Of a DNA stretch of 64,000 nt, positions 17,853 to 27,231 are shown piece by piece. Where the stretch lies: contig NZ_CP044310.1 in the NCBI RefSeq assembly GCF_009664365.1, positions 1,437,001 to 1,501,000 of the forward strand. The letters run 5' to 3'. The notes under the pieces were generated by a model. It was not told where the DNA came from. It did not search any database and saw only the letters and a list, made by a program, of their open reading frames with translations. Made by a program: the position numbers and the translations under genes. Numbering within the stretch: position 1 is the first letter of the stretch; each line of letters starts with the position of its first letter. This stretch comes from Paenibacillus xylanilyticus (GTDB lineage: Bacteria; Bacillota; Bacilli; Paenibacillales; Paenibacillaceae).

Positions 17853-18842
17853 ATGATGAATATAGCAACGATTGGGACAGGATTTATTGTGGATGCCATT
17901 TTATCGGCAATCAATGAAGTGGATGGAGTGAAATGTACAGCCATTTATTCTCGAAAAAGGGAAACAGGAGAGCCACTTGCAGACAAGTATGGAGTGCAGA
18001 CCATCTACACGGATCTGAACGAGCTCTATGCTGATCCGAATGTGGACTTTATTTATATCGCATCACCCAACAGCATGCATTATGAGCAGGCCTATCAGGC
18101 GCTTCAACATGGCAAGCATGTCGTCTGTGAAAAACCATTTACAACAACGGCCTTGGAAGCCCAAACGCTGATTGAGCTGGCCCGGGAAAAAAATCTGTTC
18201 CTGTTTGAGGCGATCTCAAACATCCATCTTCCTAATTACAACAAAGTGAAGGAGCAGCTGTCCAAACTGGGGAACATCCGGTTCATTCAGTGCAATTACA
18301 GCCAGTATTCGAGTAAATACAATCTGCTGCTTGCCGGGGAGACACCCAATGTATTTAACCCCGAATTCTCCGGTGGTGCACTGATGGATATCAACATCTA
18401 CAATCTTCATTTTGTCATGAAGATGTTTGGCAGCCCGCAAACCGTATCCTATACAGCCAACCGACAAGTCAATGGAATTGATACATCAGGGGTGGTGGTT
18501 CTGAAGTATCCCGAGTTTATTGCGGAGTGTGTGGGATGCAAAGATACCAGCAGCTTTAATTTTGTCCTGATCCAGGGGGAGAAGGGATATATTCAAGTTG
18601 TGGGAGGAGCCAACGGGTGTCAGGAAATCAAGGTCCAGATTGGGCAGGAGCCCTTGGAGATCATTAATGTGCAGGCACAGTCAAACTGGCTTTATTACGA
18701 ATGGGAAGCCTTTAGAAATATCTATAATAATAAGGATTACACGAAATGTTATGAGCTCCTCAGCCACAGTCAATCTGTGATGAACATATTGACAGAAGCG
18801 CGCAAGGATGCGGGGATTGTATTTGCTGCCGATCGGGTTTAA
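17853..18842 (+). CDS. Gfo/Idh/MocA family oxidoreductase
   Basis: 329 aa, normal length for the family. N-terminal Rossmann fold (IATIGTGFIVDAIL; YSRKRETGEPLADKYG), EKP motif (CEKPFTTTALEAQ) and a C-terminal substrate domain that includes GGALMDINIYNLHF. These are NAD(P)-dependent sugar or cyclitol dehydrogenases; the substrate cannot be told from sequence. ATG 17853 is chosen because AGGAGT (17841-17846) lies 6 bases before it; ATG 17826 lacks a site. It follows the frameshifted paralogue in the same operon. Its stop overlaps by 4 bases the end of a convergent RpiR-type regulator that may control the pair. Confidence 0.9.
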   Translation: MMNIATIGTGFIVDAILSAINEVDGVKCTAIYSRKRETGEPLADKYGVQTIYTDLNELYADPNVDFIYIASPNSMHYEQAYQALQHGKHVVCEKPFTTTALEAQTLIELAREKNLFLFEAISNIHLPNYNKVKEQLSKLGNIRFIQCNYSQYSSKYNLLLAGETPNVFNPEFSGGALMDINIYNLHFVMKMFGSPQTVSYTANRQVNGIDTSGVVVLKYPEFIAECVGCKDTSSFNFVLIQGEKGYIQVVGGANGCQEIKVQIGQEPLEIINVQAQSNWLYYEWEAFRNIYNNKDYTKCYELLSHSQSVMNILTEARKDAGIVFAADRV

Positions 18843-19636
18843 TAGCTGTCACGAATGCTGCTCATGTACAGGATATCGAAGAGATAAAGTACAGAAACCA
18901 TAGAGGACATTTTGGAAAGCCTCATTTGCTCATTGTAGCCATAGCTGAGAAGGGTTTCGGTAGATTGTCTGGACAAACTGGAATGGTTATTACCTGTGAT
19001 CGCAATGACGTTCTTGTTCATCTCGTTCAGAATTTTGGCGACATCAACCATCGACTGATTCTCACCGGTATGTGAAATGACAAAGGAAAGTGTGGATACA
19101 TTGGGGTTCATTGTGTTCAGATAATGCATATTCGGACCGTTGTGCGCGATAGCGGAGATGCCCAGTTCATTCCACTTGGTGCAGGCCTGCTGTGCAAGGT
19201 AGTAGTTCATATCACTGCCGTAGATATCAATCCGGCCGGATTCCTTCACCCACTTGGCGACTCGCTGCAGCACAGAAACGTTCAGCAGACGACGTGTTTC
19301 CTCCAATGCCTGATGATAAAGGTAAGGTACGGAATCCATCGCGGAACGTACATCCTCCATTTCGGTAAAGGGATGATCCGCAGGTGGAAGCGTGGCAGGA
19401 GCCCGCTGATAATCGAGGGCAAGCTTTAATTGAAAGTCTGGGTACCCTTGGGTACCCAGCTTTTTGCATAAACGGACAATGGTTGATGAGCTTGTATAGG
19501 TGGCTTGAGCCAGTTCTTGAGCCGTAGATTCAAAAACAACTTCGGGATTGTTCAGAATGTGGTCCACAATATGCTTCTCCTGTGCCGTTAATTGCTGTGC
19601 ATATTTCATTTTCTGAAGCAGACTGTATTCCATCAT
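18839..19636 (-). CDS. MurR/RpiR family transcriptional regulator (HTH + SIS)
   Basis: 265 aa. N-terminal RpiR helix-turn-helix (residues about 1-77; LTAQEKHIVDHILNNPE, AQATYTSSSTIVRLCKKLG) and C-terminal SIS sugar-phosphate isomerase-like sensor (about 120-255; GRIDIYGSDMNYYLAQQA, FVISHTGENQSMVDVAKILNE). Such regulators bind phosphorylated sugars. It converges on the Gfo/Idh oxidoreductase gene with a 4-base overlap, which hints at sugar or amino-sugar catabolism for that pair. Start is ATG 19636, immediately followed by a second ATG. Confidence 0.87.
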   Translation of the reverse strand: MMEYSLLQKMKYAQQLTAQEKHIVDHILNNPEVVFESTAQELAQATYTSSSTIVRLCKKLGTQGYPDFQLKLALDYQRAPATLPPADHPFTEMEDVRSAMDSVPYLYHQALEETRRLLNVSVLQRVAKWVKESGRIDIYGSDMNYYLAQQACTKWNELGISAIAHNGPNMHYLNTMNPNVSTLSFVISHTGENQSMVDVAKILNEMNKNVIAITGNNHSSLSRQSTETLLSYGYNEQMRLSKMSSMVSVLYLFDILYMSSIRDSY

Positions 19637-19751
19637 TCATTCCATCCTTTCTCCGGTCATCCCCAAGTGCATGTCTCCCTATCATAACCTGTCGTTTTTG
19701 TTTTCTCAATCGGGCGCCAGTTGAATAGAAACACTACTGCTGTCACCATGA

Positions 19752-20585
19752 TCAGATCTGACTCTCAGCCAGCTGCTGGCGACTATTCCAGAGTGAAACC
19801 AGACGAAGCAGGACCAGGCTGATGAGCAGAAGCGCAGCTCCAATCAGCAGCAGCAATACCGGGCTGATAAGCAGCATTCCGCTTGCCTGACCAGCAATTA
19901 GTGCCAGCAGAGGAAGAACGATAAGTCCTCCCAGCTGATAAGCTTCCTGAAATCCACGAACTTTGGCCGAGATCAACACATTGAGCAGAATGACCATAAG
20001 ACTGCATGACGGAACCACCCACAGCACAAGAATGATCCAATTCCAGTTTGGGAACATCATGGCTCCGAACATGGGGTACATCAGAATATTGGCAATGATC
20101 CCATAGATGAAAAAGGTAATCCAGGACAGCAGTATGGAAGGGATAAGAGCAGCCAGTACTTTGCCTTTGAACAGGGTATCCATGCTGATGGGTGTGAAGA
20201 GAAGACCTTCGAGCGTCTTGCGTTCCTTCTCCCCTGCGAAGCTGTTCGCTGTCAGAATGCTGGAGGCCATCACCGGAATGATCAGAAACAGCGGTGCGAA
20301 CATATATAAGGCCAGATAATAGACAATGCGATGGTTGTCTGTAGCCATGGAGGCCAGTTCCGGGATCTGTCCTGAGCTGCTTAAGATATCGAGACTGTCG
20401 AGCAGGAATCCGATATTTCCGATGGAACGAAGTTCAACGCGGGAAGCGAGCCATATGAGTATGGCGGGCATGGTAACCCCGATAATGAGCGGAACGATCA
20501 GCATGGGGAGCCATAGCTGAATGCTGGCTGTAATGGCCCGAATATCTTTGCGTACCAGTGCTTTTATGGCTTGACGATTATTCAT
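19752..20585 (-). CDS. ABC transporter permease (NatB/ABC-2 type)
   Basis: 277 aa with six predicted helices. It starts in the cytoplasm (NNRQAIKALVRKDIRAI), and carries the ABC-2 landmark NSFAGEKERKTLEGLLFTPI in the first half, then several hydrophobic segments. The substrate is unknown; relatives export Na+, peptides or drugs. ATG 20585 overlaps the last codons of the upstream ATPase gene by 8 bases with GGAGG about 9 bases before it, a translationally coupled pair. The longer frame to 20630 has no ribosome binding site. Confidence 0.87.
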   Translation of the reverse strand: MNNRQAIKALVRKDIRAITASIQLWLPMLIVPLIIGVTMPAILIWLASRVELRSIGNIGFLLDSLDILSSSGQIPELASMATDNHRIVYYLALYMFAPLFLIIPVMASSILTANSFAGEKERKTLEGLLFTPISMDTLFKGKVLAALIPSILLSWITFFIYGIIANILMYPMFGAMMFPNWNWIILVLWVVPSCSLMVILLNVLISAKVRGFQEAYQLGGLIVLPLLALIAGQASGMLLISPVLLLLIGAALLLISLVLLRLVSLWNSRQQLAESQI

Positions 20586-21483
20586 GATGGTGTGCCTCCC
20601 TGATGGCAAAATAGATGCTTTCCAGATCACTGCCGATTAGGCGAGCCTGATAGACTTGGCCGTTCGTGGTTAAATGTCTGAGCAGCATGGGGATTTCCTC
20701 ACGGGACTGGAGGTGGAAAATAGCCTTGTCCGCCGAGAGGATCTCCGGATTAAACTCAGCAGCCGCACTCCATCCATCATCCAGGACGGCCTCTACCTCA
20801 AGCCGTGGCGCAGTGAGATAACGATGTATAATCTCCTGCTCCGAGCCTTCTTCAACCTTGCGTCCCTTTTCCATGAAAATATATCGATCACATACGGCTG
20901 AGAGTTGGGACAGGACATGCGAAGAGACCAGAATGGTCATATTCTCCTCACGGTTCATCCGGCGAATGATCCGGAGTACCATCTGAATCCCATCAGGGTC
21001 CAGGCCATTGGTCGGCTCATCCAGAAATAGAATGGAAGGGCGATGAAGCAGAACTCGGGCAAGGCCGAGCCGTTTCTTCATGCCTGTGCTGTAGGTGCCC
21101 ACTTTGCGGTGCTGATACTCCTGTAATTCGAACAGCTCTACCAGCTCGTCAATTCGTTTGGATTGCTGCTGTACACCAAAGGCATCTGCGAAGAAAACGA
21201 GATTGTCGCGTCCGCTCATATTTTCATACAGTCCACTCTGTTCCGTGAGTGTGCCGCACATGGCCAGCACCTTCTCTGCATGGGTGGAGGGATCCAATCC
21301 GTTAATCGTTACAGATCCGCTTGTTGCCCCAAGGACACCATTCATAATACGGATCAGTGTCGTTTTGCCTGAACCGTTGGGGCCGATTAATCCGGTCACA
21401 CTGCCTGGTTCAATCGTGAAGCTGACATCACGCAGGGCCTGGTGCTCCATAAATTGTTTGGATATGCTGCGAACTTCAATCAT
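20578..21483 (-). CDS. ABC transporter ATPase (NatA/CcmA type)
   Basis: 301 aa. Walker A GPNGSGKTT, signature YSTGMKKRLGLARVLL, Walker B ILFLDEPTNGLDP, and switch His SSHVLSQL. The C-terminal ~80 residues (from about YLTAPRLEVEA) form the small extra domain seen in this subfamily. It works with the overlapping ABC-2 permease as a two-component exporter. It is divergent from the Hsp90-like gene, with 454 bases between them. Confidence 0.9.
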   Translation of the reverse strand: MIEVRSISKQFMEHQALRDVSFTIEPGSVTGLIGPNGSGKTTLIRIMNGVLGATSGSVTINGLDPSTHAEKVLAMCGTLTEQSGLYENMSGRDNLVFFADAFGVQQQSKRIDELVELFELQEYQHRKVGTYSTGMKKRLGLARVLLHRPSILFLDEPTNGLDPDGIQMVLRIIRRMNREENMTILVSSHVLSQLSAVCDRYIFMEKGRKVEEGSEQEIIHRYLTAPRLEVEAVLDDGWSAAAEFNPEILSADKAIFHLQSREEIPMLLRHLTTNGQVYQARLIGSDLESIYFAIREAHHHE

Positions 21484-21937
21484 ATGCCTTCACCATCCGT
21501 TCTCCATTTGAAGATGATACGTTTAACAGGACAATATCGTTCAAATGGATTGTAAAAAATATTATTCGGTCCAAAGTCCCACGGAGAAAAAGGGCATTTC
21601 CGCCCTAAAGTCCGGGCAAATCGGGTCTCAGGTTTGTTTTCTCATTCTCTTGTTCATTGTATTGTGGTAAAAAGGATGCAATATCCCGTTTCATTGCCAT
21701 CCATAATGAGGTAATAAAAGGGAAGGCCTTATACATATGATGTATGCCTGAATATTCATCTAACGCCGGTCTTGGTAACCACCAGGGCCGGCTTGGCGTG
21801 GTCGTTTGGCATTTTCAGGTGTGAAATGCCGATGTCTTAGAGTTACATATTTGATATTTTATAATTCGTCTAACACATTGTATGTACACATATGAAGTCG
21901 AGGTTCTGTGTGTGTTGGACCAGGAAGGTGAACAAAA
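21484..21937. other. Hairpin-rich intergenic region before the Hsp90-like operon
   Basis: No gene. Three hairpins lie in series: 21725-21748 (ATACAT/ATGTAT core), 21765-21792 (12-bp stem including GU pairs, GCCGGTCTTGGT with loop AACC) and 21808-21830 (GGCATTT/AAATGCC). None has a terminator-like T-run. A weak SigA-like promoter (TTAGAG-N17-TATAAT, 21837-21865) follows on the plus strand. No CIRCE element (the HrcA operator of heat-shock genes) was found. Confidence 0.5.
21837..21865 (+). promoter_or_regulatory. Candidate promoter of the Hsp90-like operon
   Basis: TTAGAG (21837-21842), 17-base spacer, consensus TATAAT (21860-21865), about 70 bases before the start codon. The -35 is weak. Confidence 0.4.
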
Positions 21938-23773
21938 ATGGCAGCATCCAATGAGTATCGTTTTCAGGTCAATCTGAGTGGCATGATTCAGATCTTATCG
22001 AATCATCTCTATAGCAGTCCCAAAGTTTTCTTGCGTGAGCTGATGCAGAACGCGACCGATGCCATTACAGCACGAAGTGAGGCGGAGCCCGGATTTCAAG
22101 GCGAAGTTCGTGTAGAGCTGACAGGCATAGGTGAGCAGTTAACGATGATGGTGGAGGATAACGGCATCGGCTTAACCGAAGCTGATATTCATGAATTTCT
22201 GGCGATGATCGGACAATCCTCGAAGCGTGGGCAGCAAGCCCTGCTGGATGGAGAGACTTCTTTTATCGGACGATTCGGGATCGGACTGTTGTCTTGCTTC
22301 ATGGTGAGCAATGAGATCGTCATGCTGACCCAATCGGCGAAGGGAGGACCTTCGATGGAATGGCGCGGCAAGCCGGATGGAACCTATACCATTCGCCAGC
22401 TTGAGACCCAGTTATCCCCGGGGACCAAAGTATATTTGCGCTGTACGCCGGATGCCGCCCATTATTTCGAACCGGAATATGTAAAGGAAGCTTTGTTCTA
22501 TTATGGGGCCTTGTTACCTTATCCCGTGACGCTTCGGAGCGAAGGTGTACAGGACATCGTCAATGCCGATTCGCCTGTGTGGCTTACGCAGCCGGAACTT
22601 GCCAAAGGGCGCAAAGCGGAGGTGCTTGCATTTGGTGGACGCCTGCTTGGAGAGACGTTTGAAGATTTCATCCCACTGACGACAGCTTCCGGGCGTACCG
22701 GAGGGATTGCATTTGTGCTTCCACATGCCGTTAATCTGAATGCCAAGCGTTCTCACCGGGTGTATTTGAAGCGGATGCTGATCTCGGAGAAGGCAGAGAA
22801 TATTTTGCCGGATTGGGCTTTCTTTGTGAAATGTCTGATCTGGACCGATGAGCTTCAACCAACGGCTTCGCGTGAACATTTTTATGAGAATGAAAAGCTG
22901 GAAGAAGTACGCTCCGAACTTGGCGACGCCCTTCGTCAAGGACTGTCTGATATGGCGGAGAACCAGACAGAGCGCCTGAAGAAGCTCATCCGTCTGCATG
23001 CACTCTCCATGAAGGCACTGGCTGTGCAGGATCAGGATTTTTATGCAATGATATATCGCTGGCTGCCATTTGAGAGCACACGGGGCCACCGGGAACTGGG
23101 AGAGTTAATGGCGGAAGGAGAGACGTTATACTTCACGACTACGGTGGATGAGTATCGTCAGATTCACCACGTCGCGTCTGCGCAATCCCTGCTCGTTATT
23201 AATGGCGGATACATCTATGACAACGATTTAATGGCGACACTGCCACTTGCGGTACAAAATGTGCATACAGAGCGACTGCAACCGGATCAGGTTTCGCTTA
23301 GCTTCACGGATGTGTCTCCAGCCCAGCGCAATGATTACTATGATGCACTGCGTCTGGCGGATTCGGCTCTTCAGCGGTTTCGCTGCCGTGCCGAGGTGAA
23401 AGGGTTTAAACCGGAAGACCTGCCTGTACTGTTCACGCTATCGCAGGAATCTTCTACCCTTCGTGCATTGGAAAAGGCGAGTGAGGAGAGTACAGAACTG
23501 TTCTCTTCCGTACTGGGCTCATTATCCTCGGGCATCAGCTCTGCTGGCTACTCCACCTTGTATCTGAATGTAAATAATCCAATCATTCAGCGCGTGTTAA
23601 CGACACCAGATAGCCAAATGACGCCGATTGCCATTGAGATGCTCTATGTGAATGCGCTAATGATGGGCCACTATGCCATGAACCGGCAGGAGCTTGAGGT
23701 GCTGAATCAAGGGATCGTTCGTTTTATTGACTGGGGTTTACGCGCAAATACGGATCGTAAGGGGGATGCCTGA
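21938..23773 (+). CDS. Divergent Hsp90/HtpG-family ATPase
   Basis: 611 aa. The N-terminal GHKL ATPase domain is intact: LRELMQNATDA (catalytic Glu and Mg-binding Asn), VEDNGIGL, and GRFGIGLLSCFMVS in the ATP lid. The middle domain has TASREHF, matching the conserved catalytic-loop Arg of Hsp90. The C-terminal third is diverged (YLNVNNPIIQRVL resembles the dimerisation domain only faintly). It is close in length to HtpG (about 626 aa) but clearly a different subfamily. Its start has AGGAAGGTG upstream. It is joined by TGATG to a helical-repeat protein, so the two are made together. Likely a chaperone with a dedicated partner; clients unknown. Confidence 0.85.
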   Translation: MAASNEYRFQVNLSGMIQILSNHLYSSPKVFLRELMQNATDAITARSEAEPGFQGEVRVELTGIGEQLTMMVEDNGIGLTEADIHEFLAMIGQSSKRGQQALLDGETSFIGRFGIGLLSCFMVSNEIVMLTQSAKGGPSMEWRGKPDGTYTIRQLETQLSPGTKVYLRCTPDAAHYFEPEYVKEALFYYGALLPYPVTLRSEGVQDIVNADSPVWLTQPELAKGRKAEVLAFGGRLLGETFEDFIPLTTASGRTGGIAFVLPHAVNLNAKRSHRVYLKRMLISEKAENILPDWAFFVKCLIWTDELQPTASREHFYENEKLEEVRSELGDALRQGLSDMAENQTERLKKLIRLHALSMKALAVQDQDFYAMIYRWLPFESTRGHRELGELMAEGETLYFTTTVDEYRQIHHVASAQSLLVINGGYIYDNDLMATLPLAVQNVHTERLQPDQVSLSFTDVSPAQRNDYYDALRLADSALQRFRCRAEVKGFKPEDLPVLFTLSQESSTLRALEKASEESTELFSSVLGSLSSGISSAGYSTLYLNVNNPIIQRVLTTPDSQMTPIAIEMLYVNALMMGHYAMNRQELEVLNQGIVRFIDWGLRANTDRKGDA

Positions 23774-24828
23774 TGAATACAGAGATGGATTTTGAGGAAT
23801 TGATGGACGAGGCCTATGGCTTGCCTAACGGTACAGCGAAACTGGGTATGCTTGAAGAAGCAGCCAGAGTGGCCGACGTAAATGGCATGGAGGAAGAGGC
23901 ATACGAAGCACGATCTGAGATTGTGGAAACAGCCACGTTCTGCGGATATCCCATGAAAGCACTTATCGCTTTTTCCTGGCAGCTCGGCAAGTTTGACCAG
24001 CAGCCTGAACGCTATGATGAAGAGACATTAATGTGGTCGTACAAATGGATCCTGGGCGAACTCTCCAGTTTCCCCGAGGTCTCTCGCGATAAGATGATGG
24101 AGCTGCTGGAGGACTTTGGGCGACGTTTCAAATCCTTTGGCTATAGTGATCGTTCATACTGGTATTACCGTTTCCGCATATTCATGGATCTTGGTGACCT
24201 GGAGGAAGCAGGAAGCAGTTATGCCAAGTTCAGAACAATGGACCGTGACTTTATGAGTGATTGTGAAGCTTGCGAACAGGATGAAATCATGCGTTACTGG
24301 ATTCTCAAGGGAGACGATGAGCAGGTTCTGGAGGCGGCCAAACCGATCTTGAAGGGTCGGATGAGCTGCGCTGAAATTCCGCACCTGACGTTATCCGAAG
24401 TCCTGATGCCGCTATATCGTCTTGGACGGATTGAGGAAGCGAACAAGCATCAGCAGAAGGGCTACCGGATGATCAAGGGCCAAAATGATTTTGTACAGAG
24501 CTTTGCAGAACAGATGGATTATCTGGCACGAACCAACCCGTCAAAGGGAATTGATGTGTTGGAAGAAAGTCTGGTACTGGCTGCCGATCATGAAGATCCT
24601 TTTGCCAAAATGATGTTCTACGCCAGAGCAGCTCAGCTGCTGCGCCGCTGGGCAGAGGAATCGCCAGGGTACCGATTGCGCCTTCCTGCTTCTTTCCCGT
24701 ATGAAGGAGACCCTGGAGACTTGCATGCTATGGCTGATTATTTTGAGGGTTATGCTAAGGCGGCAGCAGAGAAATACGATCAACGGAATGGTAACCATCA
24801 TGTCTCTTCGTTGCTCGCCAACGTGTAA
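23773..24828 (+). CDS. Helical-repeat (TPR-like) partner of the Hsp90-like protein
   Basis: 351 aa, acidic, no signal peptide, and predicted to be all-helical. Several units carry TPR-like Ala/Gly/Tyr patterns (KLGMLEEAARVADVNGMEEEAYEAR; LMPLYRLGRIEEANKHQQKGYRMIKG). Cys residues occur at SDCEACEQ. The start codon shares one base with the stop of the Hsp90-like gene (TGATG at 23771-23775). I do not recognise a named family. The context suggests a co-chaperone or adaptor, echoing TPR co-chaperones of eukaryotic Hsp90, but that is inference. Confidence 0.75.
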   Translation: MNTEMDFEELMDEAYGLPNGTAKLGMLEEAARVADVNGMEEEAYEARSEIVETATFCGYPMKALIAFSWQLGKFDQQPERYDEETLMWSYKWILGELSSFPEVSRDKMMELLEDFGRRFKSFGYSDRSYWYYRFRIFMDLGDLEEAGSSYAKFRTMDRDFMSDCEACEQDEIMRYWILKGDDEQVLEAAKPILKGRMSCAEIPHLTLSEVLMPLYRLGRIEEANKHQQKGYRMIKGQNDFVQSFAEQMDYLARTNPSKGIDVLEESLVLAADHEDPFAKMMFYARAAQLLRRWAEESPGYRLRLPASFPYEGDPGDLHAMADYFEGYAKAAAEKYDQRNGNHHVSSLLANV

Positions 24829-24837
24829 CGTAACATG

Positions 24838-24891
24838 GTAAAAAACAGGCTTGTTCGAAGAAGGTTATCCTCCTTCCGAACAAGCCTGTTT
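24838..24891 (-). terminator. Strong hairpin terminator between convergent genes
   Basis: AACAGGCTTGTTCG / CGAACAAGCCTGTT stem. The T-run follows it on the minus strand, so it mainly ends the SLH serine hydrolase gene. It may also stop the plus-strand operon. Confidence 0.85.
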
Positions 24892-24927
24892 GACGTGTCT
24901 GGAATGGTGTTACTACACTTCGGTCAT

Positions 24928-27105
24928 TTAAGGTGTTTCTTCCGTACTGGTGGGTGAAGGCTGATCCTCATCAGCATCATCCACATAGGAGGCTTCTGGT
25001 TGAGGCTGCTGAGCCATAAGTTCAGCCACAATCTTATCCGTTGGTTGAGTAAACAATTGATACATAATGGCAGCCTCTTCTTGACGAATAAGCGGTTTGC
25101 GGGCAAGAACATCCACAGAACCATCCTCCAATACCTTCACTTCCGGACCATGAATGCCGAGCTTAACCATCATCTGGATAGCAGGTACAGCCCACTCATC
25201 CGCATGTCCGGCAAGCTTCACATCCTGGAACAGCTCACTCGGATACTGCACCTGCAGCGATCTCCAGATCATGACCATGGCTTCCTGGCGGGTAATGACT
25301 TGATCCGGCTTGAATTGTTTGGAATCCGCCCCCGTAATCATGCCGGCTTCATAACCGAGCTGAATGTAGCCTGCTGCAGGGTGACTGGCCCAGTCGCTAT
25401 CCGAAGGCGGCGTTGTTTGGCTTGGTTTGAGACCGCTCATTTTCAGTACATTCTCTATGAATTCGGCGCGTGTAACGGCCGACTTGGGCTGGAATGCTTC
25501 AGTTGCATCATTGTCATAATGACCGAGCGACTGTAATCCATAGATGGCCTCGGCATAAGGGCTATCCGGACGAACGTCCCGGAATCCCTGAGGCTGCTCT
25601 CCCTTTTTCTCATATCCCAGCGGATTGAGATAGGGTTCTTTCATGTAGATTGTTCCATCTGCTTGTTCCTTAAAGGCTGTGAATTGACCTGTTAACTCAT
25701 CCTTGAACAGATTCTCATCCACCTGAATCAGGGTACGTGGGCCCAGGAAGGCATCTGAAATGCTCAATTTACCGAGTTCTGTGCCACCGTTTTTGAGAGA
25801 ACTGACGATCGTGCTTAGTCTTAGGTCAGCATAGAGTCCGGCGAAGCGCTGTAGGTCATTGGTAGATTGAGGCGTAAAATCCTTGATTACGACCGGCTCC
25901 GCATATTGCGGGAAGAAGGTCTGAATGAAAGCCGGGTAGAACAGATTACGAAGAGCTCCCGACTGATTGTACGTAAGGAAGACGCCTGTATTTTGCTCCG
26001 GAATAAGGAAGAGATAAGAGCTGAAACCGATCAGGTCGCCTGCCTTGGTAATAATCTCAGGGCTGCTGCCCGCACCAGGCAGCTGAAATGCTGCTTCAAA
26101 TCCATACGTTGTGTCCGGGAGTACCGGATGAATGGAAGAGCGATACTGCTCCATGCTTTTGACGGTGGATTCCTTCAGTATACGCTCGTTATCTTTCACA
26201 CCATCATTCAGGAAAGCGATCATGAAGTTCCCGATATCCTCGGCCGTTGACAACATGCCTCCTTGAGGCATCGGTGTTGGGGAGAGGGTGTACAGATCGA
26301 GCTGATTATGTACCGCGTCATAGCCTGTCGCGAGCTGATCCTTGAACTTGTCATTCAGCACGAAGCTGCTGTTATCCATACCGAGTGGTTTGAAAATGTG
26401 CTGCTGCATGTACGTCTCAAATGGTTCATCGCTGACATTCTCCACAATCATGCCGAGCAGCAGGAATGAGAAATTGTCGTACATATAGGCACTGCCAGGT
26501 TCTCTGACGACAGGGGGCATGTGCTGCTGTGCATAATCCTCCATGGAGACTGTTTTGTCGAAGTCGGCGTGAATATCTTCCTGCTGCGGATCACGAATCT
26601 CGAATCCGGTAGTGTGCGTAAGCAGGTTTTCCACAGTGACAGGTTTGTCAAAAGGGTTATCAAACTCAAGGCCCTTCACATACGTTTGAAAATCGGCTTG
26701 CAGATCTACCTTCCCCTGCTCCACCAATTGCATGACGGCTGCTGCCGTAAATGTTTTGGAGACGGAGGCTACGCGAAAAGCCGTACTCTTCGGATCGACA
26801 GGCGTTTTGCTCTCCTGATCAGCATAGCCGTAGCCTTTCTCTGCCAGGACTTTGCCATCCTTGACGACAACAACGGAAGCACCTACATATTGTGCCTTGG
26901 CTTCGGCTGAATCAAAAAACGTGTCCAGAAATGCCTCCGCTGATTCAGAGGTGAGAGCTTTGGTTTGTCCTTTTTCATTGACCTGAGGTGATGTGGTTTC
27001 CGCATGAACCGCTGGTGCCCAGAGACTTAGCGACAGGACGAAAGCCATAAATGCACCCGTTAGTGAGGTGAATTTGAAGCGGCTCCTTCGATTGAATAAA
27101 TGCAT
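24928..27105 (-). CDS. SLH-anchored penicillin-binding-like serine hydrolase
   Basis: 725 aa. The signal peptide ends near VHA (residue 35). The beta-lactamase-family domain spans about 55-390, with the SxxK nucleophile motif at S114-K117 (ASVSKTF), Tyr-Asp-Asn (YMYDNFSF) and an HTTG loop. A linker domain (about 395-520) resembles the accessory region of class C-like hydrolases. SLH repeats follow (about 535-690; TRAEFIENVLKM, ITRQEAMVMIWRSL, LIRQEEAAIMYQL). Members cleave D-amino-acid peptides or esters; actual activity is unknown. ATG 27105 has GGGAG 7 bases upstream and gives a typical signal peptide; the frame to 27174 does not. The C-terminus is a Glu/Asp/Pro-rich tail. Confidence 0.9.
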   Translation of the reverse strand: MHLFNRRSRFKFTSLTGAFMAFVLSLSLWAPAVHAETTSPQVNEKGQTKALTSESAEAFLDTFFDSAEAKAQYVGASVVVVKDGKVLAEKGYGYADQESKTPVDPKSTAFRVASVSKTFTAAAVMQLVEQGKVDLQADFQTYVKGLEFDNPFDKPVTVENLLTHTTGFEIRDPQQEDIHADFDKTVSMEDYAQQHMPPVVREPGSAYMYDNFSFLLLGMIVENVSDEPFETYMQQHIFKPLGMDNSSFVLNDKFKDQLATGYDAVHNQLDLYTLSPTPMPQGGMLSTAEDIGNFMIAFLNDGVKDNERILKESTVKSMEQYRSSIHPVLPDTTYGFEAAFQLPGAGSSPEIITKAGDLIGFSSYLFLIPEQNTGVFLTYNQSGALRNLFYPAFIQTFFPQYAEPVVIKDFTPQSTNDLQRFAGLYADLRLSTIVSSLKNGGTELGKLSISDAFLGPRTLIQVDENLFKDELTGQFTAFKEQADGTIYMKEPYLNPLGYEKKGEQPQGFRDVRPDSPYAEAIYGLQSLGHYDNDATEAFQPKSAVTRAEFIENVLKMSGLKPSQTTPPSDSDWASHPAAGYIQLGYEAGMITGADSKQFKPDQVITRQEAMVMIWRSLQVQYPSELFQDVKLAGHADEWAVPAIQMMVKLGIHGPEVKVLEDGSVDVLARKPLIRQEEAAIMYQLFTQPTDKIVAELMAQQPQPEASYVDDADEDQPSPTSTEETP

Positions 27106-27231
27106 GTAAACACTCCCTTGCTCAAATTTTGGCAATAAAGCATGTTCACTATGTATTACTTCCAATCGGCTCAATAGGTTTCATGATTAGTTCAGTCACG
27201 AAACTAGAAGGGTTTCCTAACGGTGAGGAGC

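Noticed and set aside
21484..21937. CIRCE (HrcA) or SigB heat-shock control of the Hsp90-like gene
   Set aside because: No TTAGCACTC-N9-GAGTGCTAA or convincing SigB promoter is present.
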